DNA from: a virus
Direction: 5' to 3' (one strand)
Length of the DNA stretch: 26,601 nt
Virus record (IMG/VR): IMGVR_UViG_3300033149_004815
Coordinates: 1 to 26,601 of that record
Shown here: one piece after another, positions 21,551 through 26,601 of the stretch
Layout of the letters: each line of letters begins with the position of its first letter
Position numbering within the stretch: position 1 is the first letter of the stretch
The notes under the pieces: model-generated
Told to the model about the DNA's origin: nothing
Seen by the model: only the letters and a program-made list of their open reading frames with translations
The model's database searches: none
Position numbers and translations under genes: made by a program

Positions 21551-22879
21551 CTACCTGTTCCTCCTACCGGTTGAAGCCGATATGCCCCCCGTCAAGCCGC
21601 CGCTGTAGACCGCCCAGGCGGCTAGGCCGAGGGCTATCACGCAGTCGTCGTGCTTCCCAGGGCTGGCCTCGTATCGGATGGTTCCGCTGGGCAGCACGGT
21701 GAAGGTGAATGCGTCGAGCTCGTCCACCAGGGGCTTCACCTCGGGGTCAGGCGTTACGCGTCCCGCGGTCTGCGTCCCCGGTATGGTGACCCGTTTCTGG
21801 TCGATGCAGAGGCTTAGGTTCTCCACGAGCCGCCTCTTGGACTCGTTGGTGAACTTGTAGCCCCGTATCAACACGCCCTCGTTCATCAACTCGTCGTACA
21901 CGGGGTCGCCGACCCCGCTGGTGTCCATCACGATTGGGGCGGGGACATAGGTGCTGTAGAGCTGTTGGAACCTTTTAACCTCTCTGCGAACCGTTCCCCA
22001 GTCCAGCTGGCGGAACCTGCGGAACCCCCGGACGTGGCCCCTGTCGTCCATCGCAACCAGCACCGTCCAGTCCGTGGTTTTGGCGAGGTCGACTCCAACC
22101 ACGTAGGCCCTGTCAGGCTCAGGGGGCCCCAGCTCGCCTCCGATGCACGCGTAGACGTCGCGGAACACGTCTCCCCCGCCCTTCAGGAACTCGGCGAGAA
22201 TCTCCTGCCGGTAAACCAGGTCGGGGAGCTCCCTGGCCAACACGTCTATCTCCTCCCTGCGGAGGTATCCGCCCCGCTCCAACGTGTTCTCGTAGCTCGT
22301 GTAGCTCCAGCTCTTATACTCGGGGTGGTTCACCGGGTCCTGGCCGCGGAGCCACATCTCGTAGAACCAGCCCCGGCCCTTCGGAGTCCCAGCCACCATA
22401 GCCCACCCCGACTTGTCGATGAGGCTGGGCCTCAGCTCCTCGTCCCACCGCCGACCGGGGAAGCTGCCGCCCTCGTCAACCACCAAGCCGTCCAACCCGC
22501 TGCCCCTGAGACTGTCCTCCGTGTTCGCGCTGTGGAAGTAGATCTCCGAGCCGTTCCACAGTCGGAGGTAGCGGATCACGTTCTCCCGCTCGAAGCTCCG
22601 CTCCGCAATCAAATCCACCGGCGTCGTCTCCCTGATCGTCTGGCTCGCCGGGATAAGCTCCTTGTAGATCGAGGCCACCCACCAGTACAGCCCCCCAGGG
22701 TTCTCCAACGCGTCCTCCAAGAGGCAGAGCCACAGCAGCCTGGTCTTCCCGAACCGGCGGCCAGCGCTTAACACCTTGAACCTGTGGGGGTCGCTGTAAA
22801 CCTCGTACTGCGCCGGGTGAAGCCTGAACACGAAGTCCCTCGGCTCAGCAGGCTCAACCCTCTTCGCCTTCCTCGGCAC
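21551..22879 (-). CDS. Terminase large subunit (packaging ATPase-nuclease)
   Basis: A 442-residue motor that cuts and pumps viral DNA into the prohead. ATPase domain: Walker A SAGRRFGKT (38-46), Walker B LVVDEG (132-137) with the catalytic Glu, coupling motif AGTPKG (163-168). Nuclease domain: RNase H-like metal-binding acidic residues in GVDLAKTTDWTVL (D264), IVMDTSGVGD (D319) and the late KHDDCVIALG (near 412). All key residues appear present. GTG start at 22879 has GGAGGA 8 bases upstream and overlaps the small terminase gene by 26 bases. The length is close to the family norm. This is the strongest single marker of a tailed virus in the window. Confidence 0.95.
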   Translation of the reverse strand: MPRKAKRVEPAEPRDFVFRLHPAQYEVYSDPHRFKVLSAGRRFGKTRLLWLCLLEDALENPGGLYWWVASIYKELIPASQTIRETTPVDLIAERSFERENVIRYLRLWNGSEIYFHSANTEDSLRGSGLDGLVVDEGGSFPGRRWDEELRPSLIDKSGWAMVAGTPKGRGWFYEMWLRGQDPVNHPEYKSWSYTSYENTLERGGYLRREEIDVLARELPDLVYRQEILAEFLKGGGDVFRDVYACIGGELGPPEPDRAYVVGVDLAKTTDWTVLVAMDDRGHVRGFRRFRQLDWGTVRREVKRFQQLYSTYVPAPIVMDTSGVGDPVYDELMNEGVLIRGYKFTNESKRRLVENLSLCIDQKRVTIPGTQTAGRVTPDPEVKPLVDELDAFTFTVLPSGTIRYEASPGKHDDCVIALGLAAWAVYSGGLTGGISASTGRRNR

Positions 22880-23291
22880 CGTCCAAGTCCTCCCCAGGCT
22901 TCACCACCACAAGGCGGTGGACAACCTCAGCCCTAATATCGTTGCTCGACTTCCTCTCCACAACGTAGGGGAGAATCGCCACAAGGTCGCGGAGACTCGG
23001 CTCCCCGTGCTCCACCTGCTCATAGATGCGACGCTTAACCGCCTCCGCAACCTCCTCGAAGTCAACCCTGGGGAACCGCCTCAACGCCTCCCTCCGCAGC
23101 TCCGCAGCCCAGTCATACCGCACCCCGCACAGCTCCATAACCTCCCGCACCGACGGAAACCGGCCCCGCTCCTCCACGAACGCCGCGATCTTCAACAGCT
23201 TAGCCTCAGTGCTCGGAGCCCGCCCACGACGCTCCCGGTAGTCATACCACGAATCATAGCCACGGGGAACCCTACGAACCACCCCCACCAC
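22854..23291 (-). CDS. Terminase small subunit (DNA recognition)
   Basis: A 145-residue protein immediately before the large terminase and overlapping it, the usual place of the DNA-recognising small subunit. Residues about 40-72 (RFPSVREVMELCGVRYDWAAELRREALRRF) have the helix-turn-helix layout with an 'S-r-v-e-CGV' turn. A second helical part (about 75-120) would form the oligomer core, and the acidic tail (GEDLDGAEEGEEG) could contact the ATPase. A GTG at 23291 is used here; another GTG three codons on is equally possible. Its start overlaps the membrane-protein frame by 20 bases. Confidence 0.7.
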   Translation of the reverse strand: MVGVVRRVPRGYDSWYDYRERRGRAPSTEAKLLKIAAFVEERGRFPSVREVMELCGVRYDWAAELRREALRRFPRVDFEEVAEAVKRRIYEQVEHGEPSLRDLVAILPYVVERKSSNDIRAEVVHRLVVVKPGEDLDGAEEGEEG

Positions 23292-23820
23292 CCCCCCCGA
23301 ACAGCCTCAACCAAAACCCGGCAACCCCAACCAAACCCACCGCCGCACCCCGCCCCAGCACAGCCACATCCACACCCAACAACCGCAGCAAACTCAACAC
23401 ACCAACCAACAACCCCAACAAACTACCCCCCACCAACCAACCCAACAAACGCCGAGCCGCCACCCACTCAGCCCTCAACCCAGCAACCTCACCAACCAAA
23501 CCACCCCCACCCTCCACAAACAAAACACCCCTCAACCCAGCCAACTCACCGTCAACACGAACCGCAAACCGCTCAAACTCATCCCTGCCAACACACTCAA
23601 AACCCAAACCCCACACCCCCGGAAACAAGGGAAACAACAGAACAAATAAACCAACACACCCACAAATAAAAACATAACCCCACCACCCCAACACCACCCC
23701 CAACCACAAAACCCAAAAAAACAAAACAAAAACAGAAAAAACCCAAAAAAAACAAACACAAAAACCAAAAAAACAAAAAACAGACACCACAAAACCAAAA
23801 AACAAAAAAATAGACGCCAC
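23272..23820 (-). CDS. Putative membrane protein of unknown role (182 aa, N-terminus uncertain)
   Basis: An open minus-strand frame from GTG 23820 to TAG 23272, its start close to where a TATA-like ATAAAGCC (23845-23852) would place transcription, hence a leaderless candidate. Residues 1-75 are almost wholly hydrophobic, about 80-122 form charged amphipathic helices (DEFERFAVRVDGELAGLR), and about 125-148 and 158-173 are membrane-like. Coding is best supported for the C-terminal half, where only this frame stays open and carries sensible charged residues. The N-terminal half is nearly pure G/T DNA, which can encode only Phe, Leu, Cys, Trp, Val and Gly in any frame, so its hydrophobicity proves little. 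A holin-like or membrane-anchored role is possible but unproven. Confidence 0.42.
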   Translation of the reverse strand: MASIFLFFGFVVSVFCFFGFCVCFFWVFSVFVLFFWVLWLGVVLGWWGYVFICGCVGLFVLLFPLFPGVWGLGFECVGRDEFERFAVRVDGELAGLRGVLFVEGGGGLVGEVAGLRAEWVAARRLLGWLVGGSLLGLLVGVLSLLRLLGVDVAVLGRGAAVGLVGVAGFWLRLFGGGGGGGS

Positions 23821-23844
23821 GACTATTCCGCGCGTTTTGGGTTT

Positions 23845-23852
23845 GGCTTTAT
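23845..23852 (-). promoter_or_regulatory. Late-operon promoter candidate (TATA-like ATAAAGCC)
   Basis: On the minus strand ATAAAGCC sits about 26 bases before GTG 23820, with the repeat CAGCGATA overlapping its upstream edge. It would start the terminase-to-capsid transcript. Called by eye from spacing and sequence. Confidence 0.45.
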
Positions 23853-23953
23853 CGCTGTCCCCTATGGTTGGGGGTTGGGTTTGGGTTGTTGGTGGTGGTT
23901 TTCCTGGTGTGTGGGGGGTGGCGGGGGTTTGGGTGTCCTGTGCTGCAGCGATA
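23850..23953. repeat. Inverted 8-bp repeat flanking the divergent promoter (TATCGCTG / CAGCGATA)
   Basis: TATCGCTG (23850-23857) and CAGCGATA (23946-23953) are perfect inverted copies, each placed at the upstream edge of an outward-facing TATA-like box. This layout fits a shared operator or activator site for both directions. Confidence 0.5.
23869..23886 (+). repeat. 18-bp G/T direct repeat, copy 1 (TGGGGGTTGGGTTTGGGT)
   Basis: This 18-mer occurs again at 24870-24887. Both copies lie 50-70 bases upstream of near-identical early promoters (AGGCTTATATG). Possible activator site, G-quadruplex-prone tract or trace of promoter duplication. Confidence 0.55.
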
Positions 23954-23955
23954 GG

Positions 23956-23962
23956 CTTATAT
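23956..23962 (+). promoter_or_regulatory. Early promoter, TATA box CTTATAT
   Basis: AGGCTTATATGTGTG lies 38 bases before ATG 23994. It closely resembles the promoter at 24937-24943 in TATA box, the GGGGT-ATT leader and distance to the start codon. Confidence 0.65.
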
Positions 23963-23993
23963 GTGTGTGGGGTGATTATATGGGTGATAAGGC

Positions 23994-24146
23994 ATGGGGA
24001 AAGGTGTCTTAGATGGGAATCGCGGGGACCGTGTGTGTCCCCGGTGCGGGGGCGCCGCGTGGTCCCTGCTTGTTCAGGGCTCTTCCGGGCGGTTTGACAC
24101 AGTGTGGGGTGTGGATTGTCCCCGCTGTGGGGATGTAAAGCTCTAA
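23994..24146 (+). CDS. Small double-CPRCG zinc-ribbon protein (50 aa)
   Basis: A 50-codon gene behind a clear TATA box (23956-23962), with a short leader. It has two CPRCG knuckles, VCPRCGGAAW (about 14-23) and DCPRCGDVKL (about 41-50), 22 residues apart, the standard layout of a four-Cys zinc ribbon. Such proteins in archaeal viruses often act as transcription or replication regulators by binding DNA or the host machinery; that role is inference. It ends just before a T6 terminator (24158-24163), so it is likely expressed alone and early. Two other frames are open nearby but lack comparable motifs. Confidence 0.72.
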   Translation: MGKGVLDGNRGDRVCPRCGGAAWSLLVQGSSGRFDTVWGVDCPRCGDVKL

Positions 24147-24157
24147 ACCCCTCTATC

Positions 24158-24163
24158 TTTTTT
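24158..24163 (+). terminator. T-run terminator after the zinc-ribbon gene
   Basis: CTTTTTTG, 12 bases past the TAA at 24146, on the plus strand. Typical archaeal U-run stop. Confidence 0.5.
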
Positions 24164-24227
24164 GAACGTTTGTTTAGTGTTTCGCTGTTTCGCTGAACAC
24201 GGGCCTGGTTTTCGCTCCACCTCAACG

Positions 24228-24235
24228 TTTAAAAG
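24228..24235 (+). promoter_or_regulatory. TATA box for the nuclease gene (TTTAAAAG)
   Basis: Centred ~26 bases before ATG 24258, which implies a leaderless transcript. The region 24147-24257 is otherwise empty, apart from a small tandem TTTCGCTG repeat around 24179-24194. Confidence 0.55.
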
Positions 24236-24257
24236 CCGCCGCCCCCCACCTCTGGCT

Positions 24258-24764
24258 ATGGGTGAACCGTCCCTACTCGACACCCTCCTGGAAAACAGGG
24301 ACGCATTGGAATACGCTCTCACCATGCTGAGGAACCAGGTGGAGGGCTTCATGTGGGAGTACGAGTGTAGACGCAGACTCGAGGAGCTTGGCTTCGAGGA
24401 CATAGAGCATATGCCCAAATACACGCCCATATACGACTACAGGTGCACGCGCAACGGCGAAACCTACTTTATCCAGTGTAAGCTCCACGGGTTGAAGTCG
24501 TTCAGGCTTGGGGGCAGGGGAAACCGGGAGCGGTTGGCTAGATTCCTCTTGGAGGAGGGGAACCTAGACCGCTTCCTGGTTTTCGGCAGGGACACGGGGC
24601 TTCAACGGCTGGACGGGGGAGCCGTGGCCAAGCTCTCGAAGATCCTGGAGGATGTGGGTAATGCTGAACCAGCGGCGGTTGGGTGTGAGCCATCTAACCA
24701 GTTGAAACAGGGGGTTTATTTTCTAGAGGATGGGCGTGTTATGAGGGTTGATTTTATCTTGTAG
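24258..24764 (+). CDS. PD-(D/E)XK-like nuclease
   Basis: A 168-residue protein with the core of the PD-(D/E)XK nuclease fold: a helix with E34/E36 (WEYECRRRLEELGFEDIE), the strand with D60 in PIYDY, and the FIQCK strand (Q73, K75), a Q-x-K variant of the (D/E)-x-K motif seen in Mrr-like and some archaeal resolvases. It may be a Holliday-junction or replication nuclease, or a restriction-type enzyme. ATG 24258 is preferred over the upstream ATG 24162, which would fall inside the promoter, since the TATA box lies 26 bases ahead. It belongs to the early cluster with PCNA. The alternative catalytic Gln makes the exact class uncertain. Confidence 0.68.
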   Translation: MGEPSLLDTLLENRDALEYALTMLRNQVEGFMWEYECRRRLEELGFEDIEHMPKYTPIYDYRCTRNGETYFIQCKLHGLKSFRLGGRGNRERLARFLLEEGNLDRFLVFGRDTGLQRLDGGAVAKLSKILEDVGNAEPAAVGCEPSNQLKQGVYFLEDGRVMRVDFIL

Positions 24765-24935
24765 TAGATTGGGAGAGCCCGTTTAATGTGTGTTTTGTGT
24801 GTTGTTTGGTTGTTGGGGTTTTTGTGGGTTGGGTGTGTTTGTGTGTTGGGTTGGTGGTGTGTCTGGTGGTGGGGGTTGGGTTTGGGTGTGATGTGTTTGG
24901 GGGGGGTTTTGGAGAGAAAGAGGGTTGGCCGTAAG
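24765..24935 (+). other. G/T-rich tract upstream of an early promoter
   Basis: About 150 bases almost wholly of G and T, including the 18-mer TGGGGGTTGGGTTTGGGT (24870-24887) and GGGGGGGG. Any frame here is open and hydrophobic by composition, since G/T codons encode only Phe, Leu, Cys, Trp, Val and Gly and no stop. No gene is called. Candidate regulatory tract, G-quadruplex-prone or origin-linked element. Confidence 0.5.
24870..24887 (+). repeat. 18-bp G/T direct repeat, copy 2
   Basis: Identical to 23869-23886, again upstream of an AGGCTTATATG promoter. Confidence 0.55.
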
Positions 24936-24936
24936 G

Positions 24937-24943
24937 CTTATAT
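24937..24943 (+). promoter_or_regulatory. Early promoter, TATA box CTTATAT
   Basis: AAGGCTTATATGTTTG lies 39 bases before ATG 24976, with a leader similar to the zinc-ribbon promoter. Confidence 0.65.
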
Positions 24944-24975
24944 GTTTGTTGGGGTTATTGTGGGGTGGATGAGGA

Positions 24976-25248
24976 ATGGAGTCTGTGGATGTGGGGTTTA
25001 AGTATCGGGATTGGGTGAGGCATCACTACAACTTTTTGACCCCTGAGGTTGTGAGGTATGTGGTGAGGGGGGGCTGTGTTGTGGAGCTTAGTCGGGGTGA
25101 CTGGTTGGGGAGGCCGTTGTATGGGGTGACGTTGCTTCTCAGGCGGGTGCCTGGTGGCTTCGAGTCTGTCAGCGATTTTAGTCGTTGTTTTGAGGATTTT
25201 GGTGAGGCTGAGGTTTATTTCAACCAGTTGGTGGAGTCTCTTCTTTAG
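24976..25248 (+). CDS. Early gene product of unknown function (90 aa)
   Basis: A 90-residue acidic-basic protein behind a TATA box at 24937-24943, with a GGATGAGG-like site before the ATG. Helical KYRDWVRHHYNFLTPEVVRY is followed by strand-like segments (GGCVVELSRGDW, LYGVTLLLRRVPGGF) and a final helix (EAEVYFNQLVESLL). No domain was recognised. Codons end mostly in G or T, as in the neighbouring early genes and unlike the C-rich late genes. It is followed by long T-runs that look like a terminator. Possibly a regulator, but nothing in the sequence shows it. Confidence 0.6.
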   Translation: MESVDVGFKYRDWVRHHYNFLTPEVVRYVVRGGCVVELSRGDWLGRPLYGVTLLLRRVPGGFESVSDFSRCFEDFGEAEVYFNQLVESLL

Positions 25249-25250
25249 CC

Positions 25251-25272
25251 TTTTTTTGTTTCCCTTTTTTTA
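25251..25272 (+). terminator. Double T-run terminator
   Basis: TTTTTTTG, a short spacer, then TTTTTTTA, starting three bases past the TAG at 25248. Strong archaeal-type transcription stop. Confidence 0.6.
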
Positions 25273-25293
25273 TTGTTGGTTGGGTTGACGGGT

Positions 25294-25329
25294 ATAATAG
25301 GTGTTTTCAGCCCCCGTTTTGCCTATTAT
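25294..25329 (+). repeat. 8-bp inverted repeat ATAATAGG / CCTATTAT
   Basis: Arms at 25294-25301 and 25322-25329 with a 20-base loop, extended by one wobble and one G-C pair. It lies between a terminator and the next promoter, so it could be an operator or a hairpin. Confidence 0.45.
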
Positions 25330-25360
25330 GCTCGGCGGTCTGCCTCTATACACCGCAAAC

Positions 25361-25372
25361 CTTAAATATTTA
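25361..25372 (+). promoter_or_regulatory. TATA box CTTAAATATTTA and strong ribosome binding site
   Basis: The TATA box lies about 46 bases before ATG 25407. GAGGTGAT at 25391-25398 is a full-length anti-Shine-Dalgarno match with an 8-base spacer, the clearest in the window. Confidence 0.65.
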
Positions 25373-25406
25373 GCTCTGGTTTTAATGGTTGAGGTGATGT
25401 GGTGAA

Positions 25407-25682
25407 ATGGGTTACTACGTGACCATCCAAAAATGCCGTTTGGAGCCAAACGGTTTGAAGCAGATTCCCCCAGGGGCCGAGGGTGGCTGGGTGTTATCCA
25501 AGGGGTATGTTGAGCCCGTGGACTATTATTTCAAGTGGAAGGGGGGTGACTGGTTCGAGGAGGAGTTGGTGGCGTTAGCAAAGGCTGGGGTGACTGGTGA
25601 AGTGGAGCTTATAGGCGAGGAGGGTGAACGCTGGAAAACGACGCTGAGATTGTGTATCCCTCGAAGCCCAGCCAGGTTCTAA
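25407..25682 (+). CDS. Early gene product of unknown function (91 aa)
   Basis: A 91-residue protein with the strongest initiation signals in the window. Beta-rich N-terminus (YYVTIQKCRLEPNGLKQIPPG), GGWVLSKGYVEPVDYYFKW, a short helix (EEELVALAKAGVTG) and a strand pair (EVELIGEEGERWKTTLRL). A compact OB- or barrel-like fold is possible, but no known family was recognised. It is followed after 16 bases by a tiny Cys protein, so the two form a short early operon. Function unknown. Confidence 0.7.
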   Translation: MGYYVTIQKCRLEPNGLKQIPPGAEGGWVLSKGYVEPVDYYFKWKGGDWFEEELVALAKAGVTGEVELIGEEGERWKTTLRLCIPRSPARF

Positions 25683-25698
25683 GCTAGGAGGCGGCTGG

Positions 25699-25833
25699 AT
25701 GAGCTTTGAGAGGCGTTTCAGCGGGGACGAGGATCGGTTCCAGGGTGTGGGTTGCCCGGTGGCTGACTCCTACTGTGGGCGTTGCCCTCGGACCAGTTGC
25801 CTCTACCTTATGGAGAGGGCTTTCCAGGAGTAG
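25699..25833 (+). CDS. Tiny Cys-motif protein (44 aa)
   Basis: A 44-codon gene whose ATG has AGGAGG 7 bases upstream, 16 bases after the previous stop. Its middle contains GCPVADSYCGRCPRTSC, with cysteines at 19, 26, 29 and 34 (C-x6-C-x2-C-x4-C), a fair metal-binding layout, and a short helix (LYLMERAFQE) at the end. It is much smaller than most zinc fingers. A metal-binding accessory or regulator is inferred from the Cys spacing alone. It is probably co-transcribed with the 91-residue gene. Confidence 0.6.
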   Translation: MSFERRFSGDEDRFQGVGCPVADSYCGRCPRTSCLYLMERAFQE

Positions 25834-25862
25834 CCACATCCATTCTTTTTCCAAGGGTAAGG

Positions 25863-25870
25863 TTTATATA
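25863..25870 (+). promoter_or_regulatory. TATA box for a candidate noncoding RNA (TTTATATA)
   Basis: AAGGTTTATATATTGG points to a start near 25889-25893 at the usual 26-base distance. No credible gene follows before the next promoter. Confidence 0.6.
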
Positions 25871-25888
25871 TTGGCGGCGCCTCGTTAT

Positions 25889-26075
25889 AGATGGGGGCGC
25901 CGACACCGCGTGGATAATTGGTGAGGCTACTCGGCTCTGGTCGCGGGGGCCGGGTAGGTGATGGCGAACCGAGCGGCCCGTGGGTGGATGGGTAGGGTGG
26001 GAGTTGGGCGTAAGACTCGGATGTCCCGTGAGGTAAGTGCGACACGCGGCGGGACACCCCCCCTCTTCTTTTTTG
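25889..26075 (+). ncRNA. Candidate structured noncoding RNA (~185 nt)
   Basis: A promoter (25863-25870) and a T-rich stop (26064-26074) enclose a G/C-rich region without a plausible gene. Possible pairings: GGGGG (25893-25897) with CCCCC (within 26057-26063); CCGCGTG (25906-25912) with CACGCGG (26043-26049); GTCCCG (26023-26028) with CGGGAC (26050-26055), which together with the previous pair would make a pseudoknot or switch; GGGCCG-GGT (25947-25955) with ACC-CGGCCC (25968-25979); GAGTT (26001-26005) with GACTC (26014-26018). It does not look like tRNA, SRP RNA or a box C/D RNA by eye. The pairings were found by eye and have not been tested by folding or covariation. Confidence 0.5.
26064..26074 (+). 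terminator. T-rich terminator after the candidate RNA
   Basis: TCTTCTTTTTT right after the C-run at 26057-26063. Confidence 0.5.
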
Positions 26076-26101
26076 GTTGGGTGGTGACTCAAGGGGTAAA
26101 G

Positions 26102-26108
26102 CTTATAT
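26102..26108 (+). promoter_or_regulatory. TATA box for the PCNA gene (CTTATAT)
   Basis: AAAGCTTATATATGTG lies 32 bases before ATG 26134, implying a very short leader. Confidence 0.65.
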
Positions 26109-26133
26109 ATGTGTTGCGTCTCAGTGGTGGTGG

Positions 26134-26601
26134 ATGTGGCTAACAGTGTTGGAGTTATTGGAAACCACGGATATAGTCGGCCTCCGAGACTACTTCCAAG
26201 TGTTGAACCGGGTTGTCGATGAGGCGACTCTGGGGTTCATCGAGGAGGGTATAATTATCCGGGAGTTGGGGGCTGGGAACAGGGCGTTGGTGGAGTGGCG
26301 GCTTGGGCCGGAGGCGTTCAACAGTTTCAACTGCCCCGATCCATTATATGTGGGGGTGAAGACTGGTGACGTGGTTAGGGTGCTGCGGAAGGCTTGGAAA
26401 AGCGATTACGCTTTGAGGATCGGCTACGATGCTGATAGGGGGCGCCTTGTGTTCGCTTTTAGGGGTGTGCTTAGGCGGCGGAAGTCGGTTGAAGCCCCCG
26501 CAACGGAGGCTGGGGATGTGCCTACGCCCCGCCTCATACACAAGGCTAGGGCTAGGCTGGTGTTGGATGATTTGAAGGCTGCGTTAGACGACTTCAAGGG
26601 C
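26134..26601 (+). CDS. PCNA-type sliding clamp, N-terminal part (runs off window)
   Basis: The visible 156 residues match the first domain and a half of PCNA, the ring that tethers DNA polymerase. LRDYFQVLNRVVDEATLGF then EEGIIIREL and ALVEWRLGPEAFNSFNC reproduce the 'v-d-a-f-i-eeGi-lra-d---ialv-~-l--eaF--y' pattern; LYVGVKTGDVVRVLRKAW matches 'vgv-l-dl-kvLkra'; and RLVFAFRG is the matching strand. The loop that usually carries 'D-s-h' reads GAGN, a difference from cellular clamps. ATG 26134 is chosen because the TATA box (26102-26108) leaves almost no leader. A viral clamp suggests the virus encodes part of its own replication apparatus. The C-terminal half is outside the window. Confidence 0.85.
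   Translation, partial: MWLTVLELLETTDIVGLRDYFQVLNRVVDEATLGFIEEGIIIRELGAGNRALVEWRLGPEAFNSFNCPDPLYVGVKTGDVVRVLRKAWKSDYALRIGYDADRGRLVFAFRGVLRRRKSVEAPATEAGDVPTPRLIHKARARLVLDDLKAALDDFKG

Noticed and set aside
23290-23640. CRISPR array or tandem repeat in the C/A-rich stretch
   Set aside because: No regular repeat unit with spacers. The stretch is low-complexity bias plus a likely minus-strand coding frame.
23837-24097. 86-residue plus-strand frame over the divergent promoter
   Set aside because: It begins in G/T-rich promoter DNA, crosses the TATA box and overlaps the zinc-ribbon gene, whose CPRCG pairs are far better evidence of coding.
24786-25001. 71-residue hydrophobic frame in the G/T tract
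   Set aside because: G/T-only DNA has no stop codons and encodes only Phe, Leu, Cys, Trp, Val and Gly in any frame. The frame also runs through the TATA box and into the next gene's start.
25887-26000. tRNA or box C/D RNA
   Set aside because: No acceptor stem with anticodon/T arms, and no proper C (RUGAUGA) and D (CUGA) boxes in correct positions.
25958-26143. 61-residue plus-strand frame across the RNA region
   Set aside because: It reads through the T-run terminator and the PCNA promoter with no ribosome binding site. A noncoding RNA explains the region better.

Overview
The window looks like a large part of the genome, or an integrated copy, of an archaeal tailed virus (Caudoviricetes type). 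The viral call rests on a near-complete head-and-tail gene series on the minus strand: small and large terminase, portal, HK97-type prohead protease with scaffold, tail tube, major capsid protein, connector, tail chaperones, tape measure, tail hub and a probable fibre. The archaeal call rests on TATA-box promoters about 26 bases ahead of leaderless or short-leader genes, T-run terminators, a PCNA-type sliding clamp, a GAGGTGAT ribosome binding site, and heavy use of TTG and GTG starts. Host lineage cannot be fixed from the sequence; a thermophile is possible but not shown. No integrase, att site, rRNA, tRNA or CRISPR array was seen.

Layout. About 23820 down to 1 (minus strand) is one long, tightly packed late region. 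From its upstream end it reads: putative membrane protein, terminases, two tiny zinc-ribbon proteins, portal, a Cys-rich protein, a likely head decoration protein, protease-scaffold fusion with a nested scaffold start, tail tube, major capsid protein. After a terminator and a new promoter comes a seven-gene sugar and glycosylation island (15000 to 8468): methyltransferase-glycosyltransferase fusion, second glycosyltransferase, beta-helix acyltransferase, a small unknown, alkaline-phosphatase/sulfatase-superfamily enzyme, DegT aminotransferase, NDP-sugar dehydratase/epimerase. Without a gap it runs into the neck and tail genes. The tail chaperone gene carries a candidate programmed -1 frameshift site, T TTT TTA, with a Shine-Dalgarno-like stimulator.

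From 23830 to 26601 (plus strand) lies the early or replication side: small genes with individual TATA promoters (zinc ribbon, PD-(D/E)XK-like nuclease, unknowns, a Cys motif protein), a candidate structured noncoding RNA at about 25889-26075, and the start of a viral PCNA. Between the two arms sits a divergent promoter region with an inverted repeat (CAGCGATA/TATCGCTG). There the base bias flips sharply from A/C-rich to G/T-rich on the plus strand, making it a candidate control centre or replication origin.

How the parts work together. Early genes would supply a clamp, a nuclease and small metal-binding proteins that could act as regulators. Late genes build and package the capsid. The sugar island probably makes an acylated amino sugar and attaches it to virion or host-surface glycans. 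Frameshifted chaperones would guide the tape measure during tail assembly. Chains of ATGA, GTGA and TTGA stop-start overlaps couple translation along the late region.
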